From Cryptomeria japonica (Eukaryota > Streptophyta > Pinopsida > Cupressales > Cupressaceae): a DNA stretch of 64,000 nt. Positions within the stretch are counted from its first letter, which is position 1, and the number at the start of each line of letters is the position of its first letter. The position numbers and the translations under genes are program-made. The notes beneath the pieces are model-generated. The model saw only the letters and a list, made by a program, of their open reading frames with translations. It did not search any database and was not told where the DNA came from. Location of the stretch: assembly GCF_030272615.1 (NCBI RefSeq), contig NC_081412.1, forward strand, positions 142,558,247-142,622,246, given 5' to 3'. Shown here piece by piece: positions 1 to 9,780 of the stretch.

Positions 1-1251
1 AATGATGTTATTTCATATATTCAAGATTGTACCGCATGTGCTATTGCTAAGCCTGCCAATCGTAAACTTGGGCTGTACTCACCACTTCCTATTCCTGAAA
101 AACCTTGGCACTCAGTTTCTATGGACTTTATGTTTGGTCTTCCTACCACCAAAAGAGGCCATGATTGTGTGTATGTTGTGGTAGATAGGTTCTCGAAAAT
201 GGTAGTGAAAGTGGCATGTAAAAAAATAATTTCCGCAGAGGACACTGCAAAGCTATTCTTTGAATACATTTGGGTTCATATTGGTCTACCGAATACCATT
301 ATCTCGGATAGAGACAGTAGGTTTCTTAGTAAGTTCTGGTCTACACTATGGGAAAAGATGGACACAAAATTGACAAAGTCTACTGCTTTCCACCCTCAAA
401 TAGATGGCCAAACAGAGGTAGTGAATCGGATGATCATACACATCCTACGAATGTACCACTCAAAACATCCTCGCACATGGGATGAAGGTCTTCCATATGT
501 TCAACATAGCTACAACAGGGCAATTCACAGTTCAACTAGCCACAACCCATTTGAGGTTTGTCTTGGTTATCAACCACTTGGACCCATGGACGTTGCCATA
601 CCACTTATTCAACCTGATCTGGTTCCACATGTTGGTAAGGAGGAAGATAAGGCAACCCAGTTCATCGATAGAATTCATCATCTACAACAACAAGTTCATG
701 AAATTTTAGAACACACCAATAAGAAGTATAAGGAGAGACATGATGAGCATCGTACTCCTCATAATTTTTAAGTCGGGGACAAGGTGTGGTTGCATATCCA
801 GAAGGAACGATTGCAAGGTGCCAATAGGAAGCTTCATCCTCTACGTTATGGGCCATACACCATCATCAAGCAAGTTGGTGATAATGCTTTTGAGCTTAAT
901 TTACCTCCATTTCCGGGTCTCCATCCAGTCTTCAATGTGTAACTCTTGAAGCCATATTTTCCTCCACTATTAGATGTTGAAGATGTGGCAGAAACAATCT
1001 CCACTACAGAATTGAATCCAAAAGGAGCTACCCCATTCCAATGTGATCAAATTGTGGACACCATGGTGAAAACACTTAAACAACAGTAGATTTACTTGTA
1101 CAAAGTGGTTCGAGCAGGGCAGATTGCTCAACAAGGAAAGTGGTTTACCAGAGAGTAGCTTCAAGAATGTTTTCCTCATCTCATTCAAAGTGTTGATGCA
1201 ATGGGGCACATTGCTTTCCAAGGGGGGAGTAATGATCAGAAGAAAAATTGA
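1..1251 (+). pseudogene. Ty3/gypsy retrotransposon pol, 3' part (integrase to C-terminus), decayed
   Basis: The window opens inside an integrase. The CxxC half of its zinc-binding domain is at 28-39. The catalytic core follows from about 121, with the first Asp at 124-126, the second in the ISDRD motif at 307-309, and the Glu in DGQTEVV at 415-417. The last two are 35 residues apart, as in DD35E integrases. The frame then reads GDKVWLH and a typical integrase C-terminal stretch (HPLRYGPYTI, HPVFNV). In-frame stops at 769, 940, 1087 and 1156 break it; those at 769, 940 and 1156 sit where the family usually has Gln. The final stop at 1249 overlaps the LTR start, as is common. The enzyme would insert retroelement cDNA; this copy is dead. 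The 5' part lies outside the window. Confidence 0.93.
1218..1232 (+). promoter_or_regulatory. Polypurine tract of the gypsy element
   Basis: A purine run with six G ending in AGTAA lies directly before TGATCAG. This is the expected plus-strand priming site beside a 3' LTR. Confidence 0.7.
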
Positions 1252-1702
1252 ATTATATTTTTTAGTTTGTTTATATCTTAGTAAATTGCATTTTTTAAGG
1301 TCTTGTGGCCATTTTTAGGCCTAGCAAGCAATGATTCTTATTTCAAAATCTCATCTACAACTCTTGGAGAACTTTCCAATGAGTTAAACAGATCGTAATT
1401 TTGAGTCCCGAGCAGAGAGTTATGCCTAGTTGAAGTTAGGATAAAATTTCATATAGTTTTTTGAAAATTTCTTAGTTTTTAGATTTTATTATGTAATGAA
1501 CAAATGTGACTGTTGGACTTCGATTCTCAAGAGGTTTTTGTGACCCTTGGAATCTCGTGAACTTCTATATGTTGGATTTTCGAATGGAATAGATTACTTT
1601 TTGGCTTGCTTCAATTCCATGCTTTCTGGTTCTTGTAAACAGAATTTACAATACCACAGGTTCTCACTCAGATATTGCCATCCGAATCCATAATTCGGAT
1701 CA
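1233..1702 (+). repeat. 3' LTR of the gypsy element
   Basis: About 470 bp starting TGATC just after the polypurine tract and ending GGATCA, so the ends are short inverted repeats with TG...CA. The right end is inferred from that symmetry because the 5' LTR is outside the window. Confidence 0.6.
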
Positions 1703-2033
1703 TTAACCATTGTTGTACCATGAGCTTACACTTCCCAAAATAAATTCTTAACTCACCATTTCTTTATCCCATTCTGAATCTTGCTTTACATATTCACTTT
1801 CATCTTGTCTTTGATTTTGGAGCTTTCCTTCTTTCTTAACTTGCTGCTGCATCTTGCTATTTTTTTCTCTACTTATTTTCTTGATACTTCACCTACGACT
1901 TCTCTCTTTTTCTTCAGCCTCATCTTTTGGCACCCACATTCTTCTTGTTACCTTGTCACCTATTTGTCCCAGAACCCTTTGAACATATTAACTAACCTCC
2001 TCTACCTAGATCTTTTAGGGCTCTAATACCAAA
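1703..2033 (-). mobile_element. 5' leader and PBS of an antisense LTR retrotransposon
   Basis: The + strand at 2020-2031 reads GCTCTAATACCA, the inverse of a primer-binding site for initiator tRNA-Met with one transition from the usual TGGTATCAGAGC. On the minus strand a purine-rich stretch follows, typical of a leader/gag start, but no open frame survives. An LTR should start at 2034 going right. Confidence 0.5.
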
Positions 2034-2520
2034 TGATGGGTGACGATTTTCAAAACAATGACAAGTGATGACTATCAACAGTCCAAACTCCACAAACTAT
2101 TCCTGTTAGCAAAGGTGACAGGAACTTTAAACTCTAAGCAACTTCTAGTTCCTAGAAAATTAACTTATACATATGAACAGATGCGACAGGAACATTAGAT
2201 TTAAACAGATCCACAAATGGTACATGGTCAACCTAGAAATGGGAGCAACAAAATAGAATTTCATTTATTTGTGTAAATGAGGACAAAATTGTCTATAGAG
2301 CATTGACAATACTCTCCTATCTATTCGACCCAAGCAAGGTCTGATTCGTACGTTTGATTCTCTTGAATCCTCTGACTGGTTCCTCAGTGAACCATGGTCA
2401 CACCTCCCAATTAACTCTTTGCTTCAACCTCAAATCAGACCTCCTTGTCTCCACACTATGTCATAGAGCTCTTGCAAGCCATTCTGTCAGGCTAGATCAT
2501 ATTCACTATCCTAATTGGTC
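2034..2520 (-). repeat. Probable 5' LTR of the antisense element
   Basis: On the + strand the sequence begins TGATGGGTGACG directly after the inverted PBS, consistent with an LTR end. The outer boundary is not visible, so the right coordinate is approximate. Confidence 0.35.
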
Positions 2521-3420
2521 TTCTACAAAATGATATTACTTCTCCCTACCCATTCCCCCTTTGCCATCCTCTGTTTTTACTCCGATCCAAAAATAAATTG
2601 ATGTCATATTTTCCTAATTGATTCTTCTTCAATGGTCCAAGCTCTATCTTCAGGTCTTTAGATTCAAAAACTCCTCTTTTCCTCTATTCAATCTTCTACA
2701 ATCTTACTTCAAACCATTATGCTTTTGTCTTCCACCTCCGATCGTTGCCATTGTGTCACCCTCTGCTATCTCTTCCATTCTCGTTTCCAAAACAGTGATA
2801 AAGAACCTCTAAACAATATGTTCGGTACCATTTCTCCTCAACGTCCATAATAGCTACGTCCTCAGAAACTAAATCTAGCATCTCAGCGAAGTCAAATTAA
2901 ACTAAGATTAACAAAAACAAATTAGGGAAACAAGAAAAATAAAAGAAACTGCCTGATGCTCCTGCATCATAGTCATTCACCAACAACTTTTCTTCAAGGA
3001 CCTTGCATATTTCTCAAATGTCTTTGGAAATTATTTTCCATCATAAAATATCCCACCTATTACCCACACTCCCTTGGAATCCCTATATTAAATAAGAAAA
3101 ATTGGACATGATTGTTGCATTATTGGCCCATGTCTATCAACAATAAAATTTACACTGACAAAAAGACAAAACAAGTATCAACCTATCAAGCTTAAGTTTA
3201 GCAATTATTTGGCATCCTAGTTAAGATGTTTCAATAATACCAAAAGTCAAATTCAAAATGTCATTATTCTCATAATTTTTCAACATTTAATCTTGCCTAG
3301 GCCCAGTGAATCTCATCTAGAGTAGCCATCTTGTGCATATCTAGCAATGGCTGCATTCCATAGGATGACATCTCTTTGAAGTATTTTATAAAAAAGATTC
3401 ACATATTTGTAGGAATGGCT
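2521..3420. other. Spacer without recognisable genes
   Basis: Moderately AT-rich sequence. Only short, non-homologous open frames were seen on both strands, with no RNA gene or clear transposon end. Confidence 0.5.
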
Positions 3421-3606
3421 TAAATCACACACATTAAGCTTATATTTCTAGGTTTAAAAGAGTTAAACATCCAGAGTTGACTGACATTTTTTTGGCTTAA
3501 TATGTTGCTTAAGGTGTGTGGTCACACTAAGAATACACTTCTAGACTTAAAAGCATTAGACACTTAGAGTTGACTAACATTCTTTAAACTTAATTTATGT
3601 TGCTCA
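3421..3606 (+). repeat. Left arm of a large inverted repeat, itself a tandem pair of about 92 bp
   Basis: The motif running from a GTGTG block through GACTTAAAAG-type sequence to GTTGACTAACATT occurs twice in tandem here (about 3421-3512 and 3513-3606). It occurs once more, inverted, at 5700-5815. This suggests termini of a non-autonomous DNA element about 2.4 kb long. Confidence 0.6.
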
Positions 3607-5699
3607 GTGTGTGGGGTTTAAAGCTGACCCATACGAACTAATGTGTCTGATTTTGTATACTTGACGATCAAAATATTTCCAACTATAATATCTAATAAAA
3701 TAAGCACCCATACGTTGCATGCATGGTACAGGCATTTTTCCCTTACGACTGCCAATTAGATTTGCTTGAAACTTTCTAAAGTCTTCTTTTCTTTTATGAA
3801 AACATGTCAGCATACATAGATGTCGACATCTCAGTCTTTACATAATAGATTACAACATTTCGAATAAACAGACATCTAAAGTCTTTTCAACAATATCATT
3901 TTGTGTATATCTTACAGTCATGGCATTCAATGAGACCACATTCTTTCGAGGTGTTATATCAGTCGTTTTGTGTATAACTTGCTTAAAAATGTGAACTCGT
4001 CCATAATTATTTACCAGTCGACATTTTGAGATGATGTGTGGGTCTTTGTGTATGAATGCTTGTATCCTTTTCTACGTTGCAAGGATAAAATAGTGTGTAT
4101 GCTGGTTGAGAATGCAATTCCACTAAAATACCATGACAATTCTTTAAATGCATGCTCAATCTTTTTAAACTTCCTCTATGCATTGAATTATATCCATACC
4201 TTCAATTATATTTTATTAAGAATGCCTAATCTTAAATTATTTGTCTTTAGGCTAATACTATTGGAATCGATTGAACCCAATTTTCATTAACTAGTTATTA
4301 TTCAATTTCTTTTCCATCAATTATATGGATGAATTTTTTCTTTCCATACTTTTTTTATAATTTTTCAATAGTTAAGATGCATATTACCGAATTTCTGGAT
4401 CCACTTTCTACATGAGTTATTTTAGGCAAATTTTTAAGTCATTAAAATAATATTTAGTCTTGTTCATTAAAATATTTTGATGCTAATTAATTAATCAATT
4501 TAGATTTAAAAGAAATAAGTACTCCACATTTAATAAAGACTTAATATTCAAATTTTTGTCTTCTATATCTTATAATTTTCATTAGAATAAAGTTAAAACA
4601 ATATAAAATAATTAACTAATATAACTCAAATTGAATATTGAAGAATGAATTATGACATAATTTTTTTTTTGCATTTTAATTTTTTTTCTATATTTATTAT
4701 AACACATGTAATGAAAAAATAAATAATAATTTTAATAATTATGATTTTATTGTAATCTTATTGGTGGAATACTTCTATCCATATGGATTGTACAAAATTG
4801 TAATAAATTATCAAATTAGATTGTTTTATTATTATTATTTTCTTAACTAATTCTTGAACAATTATATTATTATTTTCTTAACTATTATTATTATTATACA
4901 TTCTTGAATTAGGTTTATGCACAAATACAATGTTGTTCAAGATTTCTTGTAACCATTTTTTTTCTTAAATGTTTAGACTATTTCATTTTTCCTTTCCTTT
5001 TCCTTTTCAAATTTTTTAAAAATGTTCATATGTGCCATGAAAATATTTAGGGTTTCTTGGGTTTTCATATCTTTGTAGAGGCAAATGTGAAAGATATGCA
5101 CAAAAATAAATGTTCTATTACCATAATTCAATTTTTTTGGTGCTCTCTATATATAGTTTTAGTTAGGTTAAGGTTATCCTCATACAATTTAATAATATTA
5201 AATTTTGTAATAAAATATTATTATTAATATATGTTAATAATAATAATAATAATAATATATTTACAATAATAATATTTTAGTTATTATAGTATTAAAATTA
5301 TTTATTTTAGTTGGGTAGGGTTATCTTGTACTCTAACAATTGTAAATGGAATATAATTGAATATTATTACAATGTATCTTACCCTTCTAATACAACACCA
5401 TTGCTTAAGCTTAAAATTAAAATTAAAATCAAATTACAATACATATAATCATATAATCCAAAGTTACAATTACATTGACAATTCCTATTTCTATTTTATA
5501 TATAATTATCTTATTATATTTATTACTTATCTTATTACAATATTAAAATGGAAAGTACCCGCCACTACATGGCACTTGTTGTTTGTGCTTTTAGATTGTT
5601 TCTTTTTAGCTTTCCTTTAGATAGATTTTTCACTTGTATTGAATTTGGTGAGCTATAATTATTGCATGCAATTACATGATTCACAAAGAAACATACAAT
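3607..5699. other. AT-rich interior between inverted arms
   Basis: No coding region is supported. The DNA is strongly AT-rich from about 4280, with a TAA/ATA trinucleotide run near 5237-5260 and poly(A/T) blocks. No transposase was recognised, so a non-autonomous element or a stretched spacer is possible. Confidence 0.5.
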
Positions 5700-5815
5700 T
5701 TGGGCTAGGCTTAAACAACACACACTAAGAAAGATGTTAAGTCTAGATAATGTTAGTCAATTATGAGTGTTTACCACTTTTAAGTCTAAAAGTGTATTCT
5801 TAATGTGACCACATA
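5700..5815 (-). repeat. Right arm of the inverted repeat
   Basis: Its reverse complement matches 3513-3606 over roughly 90-100 bp, including GTGGTCACA, AAGAATACACTT and TTGACTAACATT. It stops where the copia LTR starts. Confidence 0.6.
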
Positions 5816-5824
5816 TTAGACAGT

Positions 5825-7056
5825 TCAAATAACAAGAAGACAACTGAGAGGGGTGGGGAGGGTGAATCAATTGTCTCAGATTACCGAAACCTTAATCAAT
5901 TTAAAACTTTAATACTAGAACCCAAAATATTAATACCTGAATGCTTAAACCAAATACCAGAATAGCAGATAAACTAATTAAGAATAAACAACAATCAAAG
6001 AATAAATACCATCCACATGACACCAAGATTTGTACGTGGAAAACCTGGTAAATGGAAAAATCATGGTGAGAAGCCTACACACAGTCAGATAATACTTATG
6101 CAGTAAGTATGTGAATTACAATTGAGGGGCCTCCACTTGCAACAAAGCCAACATACTAGAGCGCACTTCTTATCGCAAAAGGAGTCTCACTGACTACATA
6201 GAAATCCAGACTAAAATCCGGAAGAATGAATGAACTGCAAAGATAGCATCTCCTATGTCTGAGTATAGTTTTGGTTAAGCTCAATACCAGAGGACTGAAT
6301 CCTCTTACATAAATCCAACTCAATCTCCAATGATCGACCAAATCCTCTGCCTGAATGATATTACATTATTCTCTCATTACATATCCATATCCCTTTCCTA
6401 TTACATGATTATCTACAATGAGATCTTACATCATATATATACAAACCCTTGACCATAAACAATCAGGTCAGCCACTAGACAATAATACAATTACATAATT
6501 ACAAAAAATGTCAGCCTATGACCAAACAAATAATATCCAACCCATAAGACATCTCGAAAACACATCGAGAGGTCCAATCCACATGTTACATTAAGCTGGT
6601 CCATAACCTAGATACATCGGGACCCAAATTAGGTCCACACACGCTAAAGAAATAATCTTCGCCAACCAAGTCTTGAACATGATCACCATCAGCATCTTGA
6701 ATCCATACTAGAAGCCACACCAACACCACTTATGCATATCATCAAAGATCTTCATCAAAGCTCTATCGGTGAAACCCTCGCAGGAACCACAAACCAAGCT
6801 TTCTAGCAAGCAGAATAGAATTCGATCACCAGATCAAAATCAACTGACTGAATATGAACATGAATAGCATGAATAATCCAATCCCATAACCCAAACATAC
6901 TGGAGCATACTGGATCATATTGGATCCAATCCAACCAGAAACCACACAACCTATTGGGACCAAAAGGGTGCCGGTAAAGTAGCCAAAACAACTAGTGTTG
7001 ACATCAATGACAAAACATCAATGCAACACATAATCAAATTCTCCAAATGGCCAACA
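5825..7056 (-). repeat. 3' LTR of a minus-strand copia element
   Basis: Read on the minus strand it starts TGTTGG at 7056 directly after a polypurine tract. It ends near 5825 after TTGATTCACC and CTCTCAGTTGTC. It shares TTTTGTCATTGATGTCAACAC-type sequence near its start, a TTTCCACGTACAAAT block and the CTCTCAGTTGTC end with the LTR at 24670-25695, so the two elements belong to related families. The outer end is approximate. No gene lies inside. Confidence 0.75.
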
Positions 7057-7070
7057 ATCTCCCCCTTTGG
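7057..7070 (-). promoter_or_regulatory. Polypurine tract of the minus-strand copia element
   Basis: The minus strand reads CCAAAGGGGGAGAT directly before the LTR TG. Similar C5 runs at about 7129-7135 and 7332-7338 on the + strand repeat the motif between pol and LTR. Confidence 0.75.
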
Positions 7071-7325
7071 TATTGATGGCAATACTAGATGTGAAAAACA
7101 TCTAGGTACCAAGAAATGCCAAACAAGTCTCCCCCAATGGAAGACAACCAACAATCTCCCACTGAAAGATATAGCAATGAAGTTCTGAAGCAAAAACCAA
7201 AATCCTCCTGTGAATGATATCTTTGTAAAGCTCTATTTTTCACATATATCTCTCTCCCTTTGACATCAATGCCAGAAATCTGACATAAATATCAAAGAAA
7301 AAATATAAACCACTAAATCACAAGG

Positions 7326-9382
7326 CTAACTACTCCCCCTGAGCAGTAGCATCCCCACATCAGTTTCATAATCAATGATATCTCTGATAATGCATACCGA
7401 ACTGATGCCAAATAACATTAATCGGTTCTCTGTCAGAGGGGAAGAAAACCCTAACCTGTCTGTCAGGTACTCAAATGATTCTTTAGGCAAAGGTTTAGTG
7501 AAAATATCTGCAATCTGCTCTTTAGTGTTCACATAATCCAATCTAACTTCATTTTCTTCCACCTTCTCCTTCAAAAAGTTATACTTGATAGATATGTGCT
7601 TTGTCTTCGAATGAAATACCAAATTCTTTGATATGTCAATAGCAACAGAGTTATCACAGTGAATAACTATCGGTCCAGTGCAATGCACTTTGATATCCTT
7701 CAACATTTTCTTCATCCATAGAACCTGTGTATAGTTAGTAGTAGTAGCAACATACTCAGCTTCAACAATAGATAAAGAAGTACATGATTGTTTCTTGTTG
7801 ATCCATGAAACCAACTTCTTTCCAAGAAAGAAATCTCCATCGAAAGTACTATTTTGGTCATCAACATCTCCAGCCCAATCAGCATCTATATATGCACAAA
7901 AAATAAAGTCATCGTCCTTAGGGTACCACAAACCATATTCAGATGTACCTTGCAAGTATCTAAAAATTCTTTTCACCGCACTCTCATAATTTTCTCTAGG
8001 ATCACTCTGATATCTTAATGCAATACAAACAACATTCATTATGTCAGTCCTAGTCTAATTCAAATAAATCAGACCTTCAATCATAGATTTGTATCTTGTA
8101 GGATTTACTGGTGCAGAAACATCTTTTCTTGTCAATTTCTCACTTGTAACCATAGGAGTACTTACCGGTTTAGAGTCTCCCATACCAAATTTCTTCAACA
8201 ATTCCCTAGCATACTTAGTTTGATAGATGAAAATACCTTTATCTATCTGAGTAATCTGCAAACCTGAAAAAAAAATTCATTTCCCCAATCATAGACATTT
8301 CAATTTTTTTCTCCATATTCTTAGAAAATTACATGCATTACTTATCTTCTCCTCCAAAAATGATGTGGTAAAAAAATACTTCAATAATCAATATATCATC
8401 ACTAGCGACCTTATAATATAAATTACTGTCAGCATTACCCTCAATAAAACCAAGCTTCAAAATATATTTATCCAACCTTGCATACCAAGCTCTAGGTGCC
8501 TATTTCAATCCATATAAACCTTTCCTTAACCCGCAAACCATGTTTTTATCATTTGAAAGTGAAAAACCATTAGGTTGCTTAATATAAACTTCCTCATCAA
8601 GATCCCCATTCAAAAATGCACACTTGACATCTATCTGATAAACCTTATAGTTCTTATGTGTAGCATGGGCAAGAAATAATCTTATAGCTTCAATACTAGC
8701 TATAGGTGCAAAAGTCTCTCCATAATCAATTCCTTCCTTCTGAGAATATCCTTTACAAACCAATCTAGCCTTATTCCTTACAAATTGACCATCTTCATTC
8801 AATTCATTCCTGAAAACCCATTTAGTTCCAATAAAATTCTTATTTTTAGGCCGAGGAACTAAAGTCCATGTGTTATTCTTCTCAATTTGATCTAATTCTT
8901 CTTCCATAGCTTTCAACCAACATTCATCTTTACATGCTTCAATTACTGATACCGATTCAACTTCAGAAATTAAACATACCTCATTAGTTGTCAGTCTTCT
9001 TCTTGTCACCACTCTATTGTTCTTATCCCCAATGATATAATCTTCTCAATGATTCAATCTCACATACCTCAGAGTCTTCTGACTCTCTGTTCCTCTTGTC
9101 AATTCTGCAGTTACTGTTGAATTTTTTGATGCTGTCAAAGTAACTGGTTCAACATTCTATTCTGGTAAAGGTGTTACCGGTTCAGTTATGATCATTTTGC
9201 TCATAAACTCTAATTTGACCTTTATTCAGCTCATCCAACTTGGCATTAGCACTCTCCACAATTCTCTGCAGTCTCCTGTTATAACATCTATATGCTTTTC
9301 TTTCATTGGAATAACCAAGAAATATGCCTTCATCATATCTAGGATCAAATTTTCCAATGGTATCATCTCTCCTGATATAACA
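7326..9382 (-). pseudogene. Ty1/copia pol fragment: post-integrase region, reverse transcriptase, RNase H
   Basis: Minus-strand order: 9182-9382 carries the stretch after integrase (GKFDPRYDEGIFLGYS, KAYRCYN). 8500-9012 is the first half of reverse transcriptase ([45 protein letters not shown]). 8055-8261 and 7326-8039 give the end of RT and RNase H (AYIDADWAGDV, EAEYVATT, HCDNSVAIDISKN, ADIFTKPLPKESFEYL). The catalytic RT block between 8262 and 8499 is broken by several stops and indels, and LYGLK is followed by a stop. Integrase, protease, gag and the 5' LTR are missing. The element is cut at 9382, where a different repeat begins. It is a dead 5'-truncated copy. Confidence 0.92.
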
Positions 9383-9425
9383 GGGTATGTGCACAAAGAT
9401 GGTGGTCAGAAAAGTGGACACCACC
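9383..9425 (+). repeat. Terminal sequence of composite element B (left)
   Basis: Starts GGGTATGTGCACAAAGATGG at an abrupt junction with the copia pol. An inverted, diverged copy ends at 31304, where the + strand reads CCATCTTTGTGCATTTACCC. The ends share about 25 positions plus a nearby GTGGACAC. The flanks (copia on the left, another repeat on the right) give no matching target-site duplication. Confidence 0.6.
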
Positions 9426-9449
9426 CAAAAAAAACATGGAAAAAAAAGC

Positions 9450-9665
9450 AGCACGTACGCGTTTTTAAAATTTGAAATTCTCGCGTACGCGCTTAGGTTT
9501 GTTCTTCCCGATCCTAGAGAAGGTAGTGCGTACACGCTGCTTTTAGGAAAATGAGCACGTACGCGCTATGCCTAGGAAAATGATCGCATATGCACTGCTT
9601 ATAGGAAAATGAGCGTGTACGTGCTAATAATCCAAATATAACCACGTACGTGGTGCCTGATAAAA
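9450..9665 (+). repeat. Subterminal repeats with ACGTACGC-type palindromes
   Basis: At least five copies of a motif around ACGTACGCG (some CpG-decayed, e.g. GCGTACACG, CGCATATGC, CGTGTACGTG), several spaced about 31 bp apart and linked by TTATAGGAAAATGAG. The same motif pair recurs in the same orientation at 30303-30440. Clustered subterminal palindromes are typical transposase-binding arrays of TIR transposons; that role is inferred here. Confidence 0.6.
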
Positions 9666-9780
9666 AAAGTTTTAAAAAAAAAACTGGGTCTCATTTACCC
9701 GTGAATAGCACGTTTTTACTTCATTTTTTTTCATTTCCTCTCCTAAACCACGAACGGGGTGCTAGATTTGTCCTCAAGCT

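Noticed and set aside
5357-5620. Tyr/Asn/Ile-rich 87-codon frame
   Set aside because: Product of AT-rich sequence; no start context or homology pattern.
9182-9535. One copia protein of 117 residues
   Set aside because: Only the part below 9383 is copia-like; the first 50 or so residues come from the unrelated element B end.
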